DNA of 64,000 nucleotides from Ascaphus truei (taxonomy: Eukaryota; Chordata; Amphibia; Anura; Ascaphidae). A program made the translations under genes and the position numbers. The notes under the pieces are model-generated. The model was not told the origin of the DNA, ran no database searches, and was given only the letters and a program-made list of their open reading frames with translations. How positions within the stretch are numbered: the first letter of the stretch is position 1; every line of letters starts with the position of its first letter. The stretch is taken from contig CM071568.1 of NCBI GenBank assembly GCA_036426205.1, positions 36,009,499-36,073,498 on the forward strand. The letters run 5' to 3'. Below are positions 1-8,599 of the stretch, piece by piece.

Positions 1-2
1 CT

Positions 3-719
3 GAGCGACAAGCCCAGCAAGATGAGCAACAGGCCCGGCGAGAGGAAAAGCTACTCCAATTGCTGGCCGAAGGCCCAGCCCCAGGCAGACCAGGGATTCC
101 AAATAATCCACCAGTGATGCTGCATAAAATGAAGCCAAACGAAGACCCAGAGGCATTTCTCCTCACTTTTGAAAGGGTAGCCACGGCCCACGGCTGGACA
201 GTTGATCGCTGGGTAATGACTCTGGCTCCCCTCCTCATAGGGGAAGCTCAGGCAGCCTACCAGGCTCTTCCAGCAGACGAGGCCATGGACTATCAGCAAC
301 TAAAGGCTGCTATTCTGGATCGCCTAGGCCTCACTCCAGAGACCTACCGACAGCGGTTCCGAACAGTCAAATATACAAACAGAGACAGACCCCGGGTCGT
401 AGCCCACCGCTTAGTAGACTTATGTACAAGGTGGATACAACCGGAAAAACATGACAAGGCAGAGATCCTTGAACAGTTTGTGCTCGAGCAGTTCATACAG
501 ATACTGCCCCCCTCCTCCCGCTCCTGGGTAAAAAGACACGCTGCATTTTCCCTGGATTCAGCGGTCTGCTTGGTGGAAAACTTCCTGGGCGACGACACCC
601 AACAGGATAGCTGGGAATGGCCGGTGCAAACACCACTTGCTTCCGGTGATACTAGAGGCAGGAGAGCAGACAATCGAGGGGTCTACAACCCGCCAGCTCG
701 GGAGATCCAGTCAACCTGA
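3..719 (+). CDS. gag: Gag with SCAN-like capsid (Gmr1-like), 5' partial
   Basis: The frame is open from base 3, so the true start is upstream. The first ~19 residues are Gln/Glu/Arg rich and look like a coiled coil. Counting from position 60, residues ~29-87 resemble a retrotransposon capsid N-domain (DPEAFLLTFERVA). Residues ~95-180 match the SCAN pattern: an R-F-R start, a CTRWIQPEKHDKAEI helix, then VLEQFIQILP and a final AVCLVENFL helix. SCAN dimerisation domains of vertebrate zinc-finger proteins are known to derive from Gmr1-like Gag. No zinc fingers follow; protease, integrase and RT follow instead, so this is an element gene and not a SCAN-ZNF host gene. It ends at a TGA at 717-719. 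A basic Gag tail may continue past the nested insertion near 2690-2935. Confidence 0.85.
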   Translation, partial: ERQAQQDEQQARREEKLLQLLAEGPAPGRPGIPNNPPVMLHKMKPNEDPEAFLLTFERVATAHGWTVDRWVMTLAPLLIGEAQAAYQALPADEAMDYQQLKAAILDRLGLTPETYRQRFRTVKYTNRDRPRVVAHRLVDLCTRWIQPEKHDKAEILEQFVLEQFIQILPPSSRSWVKRHAAFSLDSAVCLVENFLGDDTQQDSWEWPVQTPLASGDTRGRRADNRGVYNPPAREIQST

Positions 720-1310
720 TCGGAAGACCCTTTCCCATCTCGGAGGGTGCACGGAGGAGATGCGGCTGGCGCCCGGTCTAGTCCAGCGCCAGCCGGAGTA
801 AAGCCCCGGTTAACCGGTGGCTTTTGTTAGAATAAGCTGTGCCTGGACAGTATGTACCAAAATGGACACGGCATTTTTCAGATCCAACGCTGGTTACTTG
901 CTTCGGGCTTCGTTTTGGCAAAAAGCACTGTTAGTTACCATGCGCATGGGAAACCCAAAAACGTCAAAAGAAATCCGACCATCACTACTAAGTACAGTAC
1001 TACTGTACTACAGTAGTACTTCTTGTCCTCCATACTGTAACTCTAACAACGTCTTGTACTGTTCTGTATGCCTGTGTTTGCCTGTGTGTTCTGTATGCCT
1101 GTGGTAACTAATAATCCTGCATTTACTGTACACACACACCCACAAATCATCAACAGTACAGTATGTCACCAGATTTTATGCCAGTGATTGGGTGGTACAG
1201 TAGGAGTGACTGAGTGTGTGACAGTGCAGTCTATTGAGATGCTTTATTTGAGGGAGGGATGCTTAATTTGCCTACTGTAACAAATTGTTCTGTTTTTCTT
1301 TACACTGTAG
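720..1310 (+). other. Gag tail and left flank of nested Tc1/mariner remnant
   Basis: This stretch leaves the gag frame. From about 840 onward it is rich in TACTGTAC/AGTACAGT palindromes. The junction between Gypsy sequence and the nested DNA transposon must lie somewhere here, but I could not find a convincing terminal inverted repeat or TA duplication. A pyrimidine tract followed by TAG at 1308-1310 reads as a splice acceptor for the transposase exon that follows. No other gene is visible. Confidence 0.4.
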
Positions 1311-2461
1311 GGCGACAACACTTCTGGTGGACCAAATGAATGAACAGAATGATGAGACATATGCAACAAGGGTAAAGAATGCACTAGAGGCAATTCACAA
1401 AATAAAAGCATCTGTGGCCAGCATCAGGCAGATGAGACGGAAATTGTGATGGAAATATGAGCGAGTTAAGTAAGTACTGTACAGTACTTATTTAGCCCTC
1501 TATTTTCATTTTAGGCTCCCTCCTAGCCTACTGTGCAATAGGGTTGGCCAACTGTATTGTATGTAATACTGTCCATACTGTATACTGTATTGTTTCAATA
1601 CATTACTGTTAGTTTTCTATACTGTACAGAAGATGTCTTTGAATTATTTTTTCATTTTGTGAGTGCTGGGAACCATCATACTGTATCTCCAGTATTTAGT
1701 ACCTCTAACATTATTCCTTGTCATTACAGACCGTATCATTTGATAAGGGAAGCCAATAAAATAAAAAGAGTGGACCAGGCACAGGCATGGATCGAAAGTG
1801 GCGAGACTTTCCAGGATGTCATCTTTACTGACGAGACAACTGTAGTGATTGAGAGATTTGCCCATTTTGCATTCTACAAAAAAGGACGCCTATCTCTGAA
1901 ACCGCGTCCCAAGCACCCAGTGAAGATGCATGTGTGGGGTGCCATCTCTAGACAAGGACCAGGATGCATCATTATCATTGAGGGTAAAATAATGCACAAA
2001 TACACATGCTGTGCCTGTGGCCTTGCCTCATGCACTGGACAGCTGATTTCCCATCTGGTCACCGGTTCTTCCGGGACAATGATCCGAAACACACCGCGTC
2101 AACAGCTCACATTCTTGCCAGCTGTATCAACTGGGTTAAGATGCCAGCGGAGTAAGTTGGGTAACCATTTCTTATTGTTTTACACAGTTTATATCTCCTT
2201 ACAGTAAGTAATTAACTTTTTTCTCCCCTCCCACTGTATTCCAGATCACCAGATTTTAATCCCATCGAAATGGTATGGCATGCGTTGAAGGATTATATCA
2301 GAAAAGTGTGGAAACCGTCAAAAAAGGATGAATTGTAGAAAGGGATACTGCATTTCTGGGACAACATACTCACCGTAGCCAGATCTATTAAATATATCGA
2401 TCAAATTGTGACTGTGTTGCCTATTGTTAAACAACGTAATGGCCAGGCCTCGGGAAAGTAA
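1311..2461 (+). pseudogene. Tc1/mariner-superfamily transposase, three exons with GT-AG introns, disrupted
   Basis: A DDE transposase split into exons 1311-1469, 1730-2151 and 2245-2461. Exon 1 ends in an N-terminal-domain helix (SIRQMRRKL). Exon 2 has LIREANKIKR, the first catalytic Asp in FTDET (codon 1830-1832), PKHPVKMHVWGAIS, and the second Asp in DNDPKHT (codon 2081-2083). Exon 3 has SPDFNPIE with the catalytic Glu at 2266-2268, then a C-terminal tail to a TAA at 2459-2461. The introns (1470-1729 and 2152-2244) start GTAAGT and end in pyrimidine-rich CAG, and removing them keeps the phase at both joins. The copy is dead: an in-frame TGA lies near 1447, a stop near 2336, and a frameshift at about 2010-2060 separates the two halves of exon 2. 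The amino-terminal HTH exons are not identified. It lies inside the Gypsy element. Confidence 0.75.
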
Positions 2462-2935
2462 TAAGGCACAGGTAATTATGATACAGGTAAGTATGGCCCT
2501 AAAAAAAACCATGTCTGCATTTATTGTTTCTTTTCATTCCGGAACTGCCGCAATGAAAAAAGGAAGGGGGATGTGTAAGATAATAGTATGGTGCTCATGT
2601 ACAAACCAGTCTGTATCTTACTCAAACCCCCCTCTCCCACCCTCTCTCAGTAGTTACTGTATAGAAATTCGTGTTTGCCAAAAAAAAAACTCCCGCAGAG
2701 ACGCCCGTCCTGGGTCCGAGGCCACGAGATCACTCAAGGGAGGCCACCACCCACAGTATTCCCTGAGAACCTGGACTCCTGTCACCCACCCGGTGGAGAG
2801 GATAACCCCACCAACCAGAAGGGAGGATCCCATCCAACAGCGGAGAGGTCCAAACGCCGAGCCCCGTCGAGAGCTTCCGCTGACGACCGAGGTTGCGGAT
2901 TCAGGAGATGATGAGATGGACTGTTCATATGGCAG
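2462..2935 (+). other. 3' flank of the transposon and basic Gag-tail-like stretch
   Basis: From 2462 to about 2690 I see the 3' side of the Tc1/mariner remnant without a clear terminal repeat. From about 2695 to 2935 the sequence is GC-richer and encodes an Arg/Pro-rich, low-complexity polypeptide whose base composition matches the Gypsy element. It is probably the Gag C-terminal or linker region resuming after the nested insertion. Position 2921-2935 is the left copy of a 15-bp duplication shared with 3615-3629. Confidence 0.4.
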
Positions 2936-3614
2936 CAGAGAATATTGGGGAATGACCCCCTTGTATCCCTGGGGCTACTAAAACCAAGGCTGTATTTCAG
3001 TCCATAGTACATGAGGAGGAAGACATCACTTAATGAGATATAAACAATAAAGTTCATCCAATTGTAGACTACTACAGGGTGGGGGGCATTATTCGGTAGA
3101 AGTACAGCTGGACACCTCCTAGGAAATGCCCAAAGGTAAGTCCATGCAATCCGATACAACCTCACCTGCACCCTGTGTCCAGCGGAGAAGAGTTCAGCGT
3201 TCAGTACTCTCGAATTGCCTGCGTGATCTGCCAGTGTAGCTGAAGATAAAGCAGTACGATGTCCAGCTGCGTGGTGATGTCTGCGGGGTGATGTCGGCGT
3301 GCTCCAGCCGTGTATAGTAAGCCAGGTAAGGGAAGGAAAAAGGAAATGACGCGGCGGTCACAGCTCCTCCAATCAGCCTCACGCAAAGTAGAAAAAATAA
3401 AAAACTTTATTTGTTATGCAACAGCAAGTGAACACTCTGACGCGTTTCGTCTGGGATTTTTTGAAAAAGTCTGATCCCAGATGAAACGCGTCAGAGTGTT
3501 CACTTGCTGTTGTTCATGTTGCATAACAAATAAAGTTTTTTATTTTTTCTACTTTGCGTGAGGCTGATTGGAGGAGCTGTGACCGCCGCGTCATTTCCTT
3601 TTTCCTTCCCTTAC
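2936..3614 (+). mobile_element. Penelope-like terminal insertion, inverted-repeat form
   Basis: A 679-bp insertion flanked by direct repeats of CTGTTCATATGGCAG (2921-2935 and 3615-3629). Its right half is an inverted repeat: 3324-3459 is nearly the reverse complement of 3475-3616. Both arms carry the GAAACGCGTCAGAG block typical of the 3' half of a Penelope-associated hammerhead motif (3483-3496 on plus; 3435-3448 on minus). The 5' half of the ribozyme is missing at the centre, so two element ends appear fused. No coding sequence is visible. Confidence 0.6.
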
Positions 3615-3616
3615 CT
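3324..3616. repeat. Inverted repeat, two ~136-bp arms of PLE terminal sequence
   Basis: The left arm (3324-3459) and right arm (3475-3616) pair almost perfectly around a ~15-bp spacer. Each arm runs from AGGTAAGGGAAGG-type sequence through an AATAAA-like stretch to the ACGCGTTTC core. Confidence 0.85.
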
Positions 3617-3654
3617 GTTCATATGGCAGAACCACTGCCACAGCTTGTCTCTAA

Positions 3655-4131
3655 GGGGACCACAATCCGTGGTTAGTCCCAGCATCTCTGGAGGGGACAA
3701 AAGTAAACGCCATGCTGGACTCGGGCTCTGGAAAAACACTGAACCTAGAGGGCCTAATTCCAAGCAATAGACTATCTTATGACTCTCCTTGGAATATCAA
3801 GTGTATCCATGGGGATACAAAGAGATACCCGACGGCGAACGTTCTACTGCGTATCCAGGATCAAGAGGCTAGCCTACTAGTGGGAGTTGCTCCCTGGCTA
3901 CCTGCTCCTGTTCTACTTGGCCGAGACTGGCCCTACCTCGAAACATTGTTGGCCCCTACTCCTACGGAGCCTACTTCTCTGGTACCGGAGAAGCCCGGAG
4001 AATTGTTCCCTTTTTCCCCAGAGATTTTTCCCCGTAAACGTGTTACAAAGACACGTAAACAGAGACGTGCGGAAAAAGAGGACTGGTTAAGAAAGGCTGG
4101 GACTCTTGGTAACATTAGTCAGCCCAAATGA
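3655..4131 (+). CDS. pol: Retropepsin-like protease domain of the Gmr1-like element
   Basis: The active-site motif is MLDSGSG at 3712-3732, in the place of the usual D-T/S-G of retropepsins. About 60 residues further on, APVLLGRDWP matches the conserved second half of Ty3/Gypsy proteases (hydrophobic-hydrophobic-G-R-D/N). The tail is Lys/Arg-rich (RKRVTKTRKQRR) and ends at a TGA at 4129-4131. The enzyme would process Gag-Pol inside the particle. The upstream part of this frame was separated from gag by the Penelope-type insertion ending at 3614. Integrase follows after about 100 bp in another frame, so pol is not continuous here. Confidence 0.75.
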   Translation, partial: GDHNPWLVPASLEGTKVNAMLDSGSGKTLNLEGLIPSNRLSYDSPWNIKCIHGDTKRYPTANVLLRIQDQEASLLVGVAPWLPAPVLLGRDWPYLETLLAPTPTEPTSLVPEKPGELFPFSPEIFPRKRVTKTRKQRRAEKEDWLRKAGTLGNISQPK

Positions 4132-4199
4132 CTGCAGGTCATGGCCGGGGATGACCAGGGTGGGGAACAGATAGATACGGGAATTTTCCCAGACCTGGA

Positions 4200-5105
4200 T
4201 CTTCCTGACTTCCGTCAGAAAAGAGGGAGGACCCAGCTCTGGCTAGAAAATACGAGAAGGTGGTACAGGTCAACAACAAGATAATGGATGAACAGGGTGT
4301 AAAAGTGTTTCCACATTTTGAACTGTTGAATGACATTTTATATCGTGTGAATAAGGTTACACAAACAGGGGAGGTCATTCGACAGATGCTAGTCCCTAAA
4401 AGTTTGATTAAAACGGTGTTCACCCTAGCCCATACTCTCCCATGGGGTGGTCATTTGGGCAGAGATAAAACCACGGACCGCATCTCGTCCCGGTTTTACT
4501 GGCCAGGCATACATGGTGACATCATGAAACTATGTGAGACATGTCCTGAATGCCAGTTAACTAGTCAAAAAGGACAGAAGCCGGCTCCCTTGGTTCCTCT
4601 GCCCTTGGTAGCCGTCCCATTCGAGAGATTTGGGGTAGATTTGGTCGGACCTTTAGAACCCTCTGCGAAGGGACATAAATTTATACTCGTTGTTGTAGAT
4701 TATGCCACCAGATATCCTGAGGCCTTCCCTCTGAGATCAGCCACTGCTAAACAGGTTGCTCACAGGCTGTTAGAACTGTTCTCTAGGGTAGGACTTCCCC
4801 AAGTAATGTTAACTGACCAGGGAACAAATTTCATGGCAAAGTTAATGCAGGATGTCCTAAAGTTATTGGAGGTAAAATCCGTCCGGACCTCAGTCTACCA
4901 TCCTCAGACTGATGGATTGGTAGAGAGGTTTAACCGTACTTTAAAAACCATGCTTAGGAAGTTTGTGGACACTGAAAAGCGAGCTTGGATGAACTTCTCC
5001 CTTTCCTGTTGTTTGCGGTACGAGAAGTTCCCCAATCATCTACAGGCTTCTCCCCGTTTGAGCTCCTATATGGATGCCAACCTCAGGGTATTCTCGACCT
5101 ACTGA
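4200..5105 (+). CDS. pol: Integrase (HHCC, DDE core) of the Gmr1-like element, frameshifted at its end
   Basis: The H-H-C-C zinc domain is visible: HTLPWGGHLG with the paired His, then CETCPECQ with the paired Cys. The RNase-H-fold catalytic core follows with FGVDLVGPL (first Asp), LTDQGTNF (second Asp) and GLVERFNRT (Glu); all three catalytic residues are present. The reading frame breaks near 4987, where a one-base loss shifts the protein into the frame that continues through 6967. The 118-nt overlap with the next open frame is a result of this break. This integrase lies upstream of RT, the inverted order that defines Gmr1-type elements. Confidence 0.85.
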
Positions 5106-6967
5106 ATGAATCCTGGGAGGAGGAGCCCTCCCCCTCCAAGAATACCCTTCAGTATGTCATAGACCTTAGAAATCGCCTAGACATGATAGGTCGGTTTGCT
5201 AAGGCAAACCTCAAATCTGCTCAAGAACGTCAAGAAAGGCAGTACAACCAGAATGCTCGCTTGAGGGTCTTCCAACCTGGGGATCAAGTGATGCTACTAC
5301 TACCGACATCAGAGAGTAAACTCCTTGCGAAGTGGCAGGGTCCTTTCCAAGTTCTCCGCCGCACCGGGGAGGTGAACTATGAGATCTCTCAACTAGGGTC
5401 CAGGAAGGGTAAACAAATCTACCACGTGAACCTCCTGAAACCCTGGCAAACGATGAGATCGCTGTTCATCCACCCTCGGGACGGAGAGACGGATTTGGGT
5501 CCACAGCTTCCAAAGGGTAGTACGTACAATGACCATCAGGTTCCCATGGGAGGGCAGTTAACAACGGAACAAAGGTCAGACCTACTAGAATTATGTGACC
5601 AGTTCCCAGATGTTTTTTCGGAGCTGCCAGGGCAGACTGATTTAGTGTCCCATAGGATTGAGACAGAACCTGGCGTAAAAGTACGGTCCCGTCCCTATAG
5701 ATTGCCAGAGGGCCGAAAAGACCTGGTAGAGAGGGAGATAATAGACATGTTGGAATTGGGCGTGATCGAGGAGTCCCACAGCGAATGGTGTAGCCCTATC
5801 GTGTTGGTCTCTAAACCAGATGGGAAGGTGAGGTTTTGCGTGGATCTGCGAAAGGTAAATGCTGTATCCAGATTTGATGCATATCCAATGCCTAGGGTGG
5901 ATGAATTGCTTGACTCGCTTGGTAAAGCAGAGTATAACTCTACCCTAGATCTCACGAAAGGATATTGGCATATACTTCTAGCGGAAGAATCCAAATGCAA
6001 AACTGCCTTCGCCACCCCTCTCGGTTTATACCAATTCGTCACTATGCCATTTGGGTTACATGGAGCTCCAGCCACGTTCAAAAGGTTAATGGACAAGGTA
6101 ATACGACACCATAGGGCATATGCCGCGGCCTACTTGGATGACATTGTCATCTATAGCAGACACTGGCAGTCTCATATTAAAAGGTTGATGGCAGTCCTAA
6201 CGTCCTTAAGAGAAGCAGGGCTCACTGCAAATCCAAAAAAATGTGCCCTGGGTAAATCCACTACAAAGTACTTGGGCTATGCCGTTGGGGGAGGGATAGT
6301 AAGGCCACTAGCTAGCAAGGTGGCCGCCATAAAGGAAGTCCCCACCCCACAGACAAAGACACAGGTCCGCTCCCTTTTGGGGTTAGCAGGGTATTACCGG
6401 CGGTTTATTCTCAATTTTTCAGAAATATCTGCACCCCTAACAGATCTGATAAAAAAGAGTGCCCCGACCCAAGTTAAATGGTCTTGGGAGTGCCAAGACG
6501 CCTTTGACATGCTAAAAAAGTGCCTGTCAGAGGGCCCCGCTCTTCGGAGCCCAGATTTTAAAGAGCCCTTCATCATCCAGACGGATGCCTCAGAGGTAGG
6601 ACTGGGAGCAGTGCTGTCTCAGCAATTTGATGGTGTTGAACACCCCATACTGTTCATCAGCCGGAAGCTGTTCCCAAGGGAAGTGAGGTATTCCGTTATT
6701 GAGAAGGAGTGCCTCGCTGTAAAATGGGCAATTGAGGCCTTGAGACATTATGTCGCCGGAGTACACTTCACCCTGGTCACTGAACATGCGCCCTTGAAGT
6801 GGTTAAACACCATGAAGGACACAAATCCAAGGTTGACGAGGTGGTATATGGCCCTCCAACCCTTCTCTTTTGATATTCAGCATAGACCTGGAAAGGACCA
6901 TGGAAATGCTGATTTTTTTGTCAAGAGAAGGAGTGGAGGGTCGGGCTTCAGCCGTGTGGGACACTAG
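4988..6967 (+). CDS. pol: Integrase C-terminus + reverse transcriptase + RNase H, Gmr1-like pol
   Basis: A 1.98-kb open frame. The first ~165 residues finish the integrase: STGFSPFELLYG, then a GPY/F-type module (KWQGPFQVL, IYHVNLLKPW). After a linker, RT begins with VRSRPYRLPEG and IIDMLELGVIEES. Recognisable RT motifs are VRFCVDLRKVNA, TLDLTKGYWHI, FVTMPFGLHGAPATF and the catalytic YLDDIVIY. RNase H follows with IIQTDASEVGLGAVL, EKECLAVKWAI and VTEHAPLKWL; the usual third Asp motif is altered to H-A-D-F-F near the end. The frame ends 20 bp before the 3' LTR, with no env or extra gene. Open except for the upstream frameshift, which suggests a fairly young insertion. Confidence 0.9.
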   Translation, partial: DELLPFLLFAVREVPQSSTGFSPFELLYGCQPQGILDLLNESWEEEPSPSKNTLQYVIDLRNRLDMIGRFAKANLKSAQERQERQYNQNARLRVFQPGDQVMLLLPTSESKLLAKWQGPFQVLRRTGEVNYEISQLGSRKGKQIYHVNLLKPWQTMRSLFIHPRDGETDLGPQLPKGSTYNDHQVPMGGQLTTEQRSDLLELCDQFPDVFSELPGQTDLVSHRIETEPGVKVRSRPYRLPEGRKDLVEREIIDMLELGVIEESHSEWCSPIVLVSKPDGKVRFCVDLRKVNAVSRFDAYPMPRVDELLDSLGKAEYNSTLDLTKGYWHILLAEESKCKTAFATPLGLYQFVTMPFGLHGAPATFKRLMDKVIRHHRAYAAAYLDDIVIYSRHWQSHIKRLMAVLTSLREAGLTANPKKCALGKSTTKYLGYAVGGGIVRPLASKVAAIKEVPTPQTKTQVRSLLGLAGYYRRFILNFSEISAPLTDLIKKSAPTQVKWSWECQDAFDMLKKCLSEGPALRSPDFKEPFIIQTDASEVGLGAVLSQQFDGVEHPILFISRKLFPREVRYSVIEKECLAVKWAIEALRHYVAGVHFTLVTEHAPLKWLNTMKDTNPRLTRWYMALQPFSFDIQHRPGKDHGNADFFVKRRSGGSGFSRVGH

Positions 6968-6977
6968 CCACACACAA

Positions 6978-6989
6978 ACAGGGGAGGTA
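6978..6989 (+). other. Polypurine tract of the Gmr1-like element
   Basis: A purine run (AGGGGAGGTA) directly before the LTR; this is the expected plus-strand primer for reverse transcription. Confidence 0.7.
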
Positions 6990-7473
6990 TGTGACAGGGT
7001 GAAGTCAACCCCTATCAATTATGCCTGGGAAACATATGTCTGAGTGCTTCATCCAGCACTCATAGGGGTTAACTCAGGTGGAAGTAGGTAATCAGGAAGC
7101 ATAGTAGATAAGGATCTTGTTACCAGCAGTAGCTGCCTGTCTCAGATGAGAGCACATGGATAGATGTGCTGCTAGCCAGAGGGATTTCACCAAAGACTAC
7201 TTCAACCAAAGTAAGGATTATTCATTTGTTTACTGACTGCTTAAAGTACCCTTATGGTTTGGTTCTGGTTTAGCCAGCCAGCCTGCTAGATAGGTCGGCT
7301 GTGTTATTAGTCAGTTTTTCTCCCAAAGTGGAGCAGGATTTATTTTATTAAAGGGACAGTGTACCCGCATGTTATGTTGCTGTGGAGAAATAAAGCCACT
7401 GAACGTTTTCATTTATCCTAAAACTACACGTGTGGACTGTTCCCTGACCTCGGCTACAGGCCGTCCTGCCACA
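6990..7473 (+). repeat. 3' LTR of the Gmr1-like element (484 bp)
   Basis: Starts TGTGACAGGG right after the polypurine tract and ends CCTGCCACA, giving the TG...CA ends of an LTR with a short inverted repeat (TGTG/CACA type). An AATAAA polyadenylation signal lies at about 7388. No TATA box stands out. The sequence changes abruptly to Penelope-like coding DNA at 7474. Confidence 0.8.
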
Positions 7474-7810
7474 GTGTGAAAAAACCCATGTCTGCATTAA
7501 GTCCTTTGGTTTTGGTGTCAAAGAGTCTTATCATTCTGAGTTCAAATGTTTTCCGTTCTTGGGTGCGTTTAAACATTCCATTGAGGATTTTGATTTTTAA
7601 ATCATTTATGGAATGATCTGGCTGTGAGAAATGATGTTTCACAGGTGAGCAGTATCTTCCTTCTTCGTGATGGAGTATGGAGTGTCTGTGCATATTCATT
7701 CTGCCTTGTAGTTTTTGGCTGGTTTCCCCAATGTAGCAACATTGGTCACATTTGTTGCACTGAATCATATACACTATATTTCTGGATGTGCAGCTTTATG
7801 ATTCTTTAAG
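7474..7810 (-). pseudogene. Penelope-like element GIY-YIG endonuclease fragment
   Basis: Read on the minus strand, SRNIVYMIQCNKC is followed by CCYIGETSQKLQGRMNMHR: the GIY-YIG nuclease core (Y-I, Y-I-G, conserved Arg) with the Cys-rich approach typical of Penelope endonuclease domains. About 100 residues remain, ending in GLNADMGFF, where the Gmr1-like LTR cuts in. The RT part is not found upstream (at higher coordinates), so this is an old fragment. It probably was the landing site of the Gypsy element; the other half would lie left of the window. Confidence 0.75.
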
Positions 7811-8237
7811 CCATTTGGAACTATGACTATTAGTATTATTTTTCAATGTGCCAGGAGCAGGCTTTTTATGTTAACCTTCAGCATTCCCTTAACGGATATT
7901 CATGAATCTTTGCTACCATGTCGTTGGAATGTATTATTCCCTTCTATGCACCTTTATTTGTTATTACAAATTTGGGGCTTTCCATTCACATACCAGGGCA
8001 ACACTGACACACTATTTATTAGTGTATGCCTATCTATTTTGATTGTAGTAGATGCAGTATTTACACAGAATAGCAGTATGAGAGCTGATATGTATATAGA
8101 CTTGATGTGGGTACCTTCCCTATTAAGCATTATTATACTCATTCTGCTTGCACTTGTTGCTATTATATTGCCACATGTGGGCTACATTTGTTTTATACAG
8201 CACTTCTTTCCTACATTGTGCATATGTATATGGGGCA

Positions 8238-8426
8238 ATATGGCCGTGCGTTCCAAGCTGGAGCGCATGGATCCGATGACGTCACTCGGCATATGCTCAG
8301 TGGCAATAATGGCCGTGCATTTAGATTTCCTGTATATAGATTTGGAGCATCATGGCCGTGCATTCCAAGCTGGAACGCACGGTGCCGGTGATGTCATCGG
8401 GCACATGCGCAGTGGCAGTAATGGCC
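8238..8426 (+). repeat. Two-copy tandem repeat (~114-bp period) with CRE-like site
   Basis: Two diverged copies (about 8238-8312 and 8352-8426) share the frame ATGGCCGTGC-TTCCAAGCTGGA-CGCA...GCGCAGTGGCA-TAATGGCC. The first carries a perfect palindromic TGACGTCA (8277-8284), the second the degraded TGATGTCA; both end near a CATGCGCAG-type block. This looks like promoter DNA of the Penelope-type terminus that continues to the hammerhead motif at 8544. Confidence 0.6.
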
Positions 8427-8543
8427 ACGCACCCCCAGCCAGCATTCAGGAGGTATATATCAGGTTTAATTAACAGCTGTATTCTGCGTTTTTGGCGCGA
8501 AAATCCCTTCTTTTAAATAGTGCATGTTACTCTGCCTACCCCA

Positions 8544-8586
8544 CCACTCCCAGTTGAAGGCTTAGTGCCGAAACGCGTAGGAGTGG
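8544..8586 (+). ncRNA. Hammerhead-ribozyme-like motif (degenerate), PLE terminus
   Basis: A 7-bp stem I pairs 8544-8550 with 8580-8586 (CCACTCC/GGAGTGG). Between lie CAGTTGA (consensus CUGANGA with two changes), a 3-bp stem II (GGC/GCC), GAAA at 8570-8573 and CGCGTA with the NUH cleavage triplet GTA. The layout matches the minimal hammerheads known from Penelope retroelements. Confidence 0.55.
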
Positions 8587-8599
8587 GACAGCTGAGCAG

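Larger units (their letters stand above)
1..7473 (+). mobile_element. Gmr1-like Ty3/Gypsy LTR retrotransposon (5' end outside window)
   Basis: The parts lie in the order gag (SCAN-like capsid), protease, integrase, reverse transcriptase, RNase H, polypurine tract and 3' LTR. Integrase before RT is the hallmark of the Gmr1 group of Ty3/Gypsy elements; ordinary Gypsy elements have RT first. The 5' LTR and primer-binding site lie left of the window. The element is interrupted by a Tc1/mariner remnant (roughly 800-2690, edges not resolved) and by a Penelope-terminal insertion (2936-3614), and carries frameshifts, so this copy is dead. The right end is clear at 7473, where minus-strand Penelope coding sequence begins. 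Confidence 0.85.

Noticed and set aside
3..719. Host SCAN zinc-finger gene
   Set aside because: Protease, integrase and RT of one element follow in order, and no C2H2 fingers exist.
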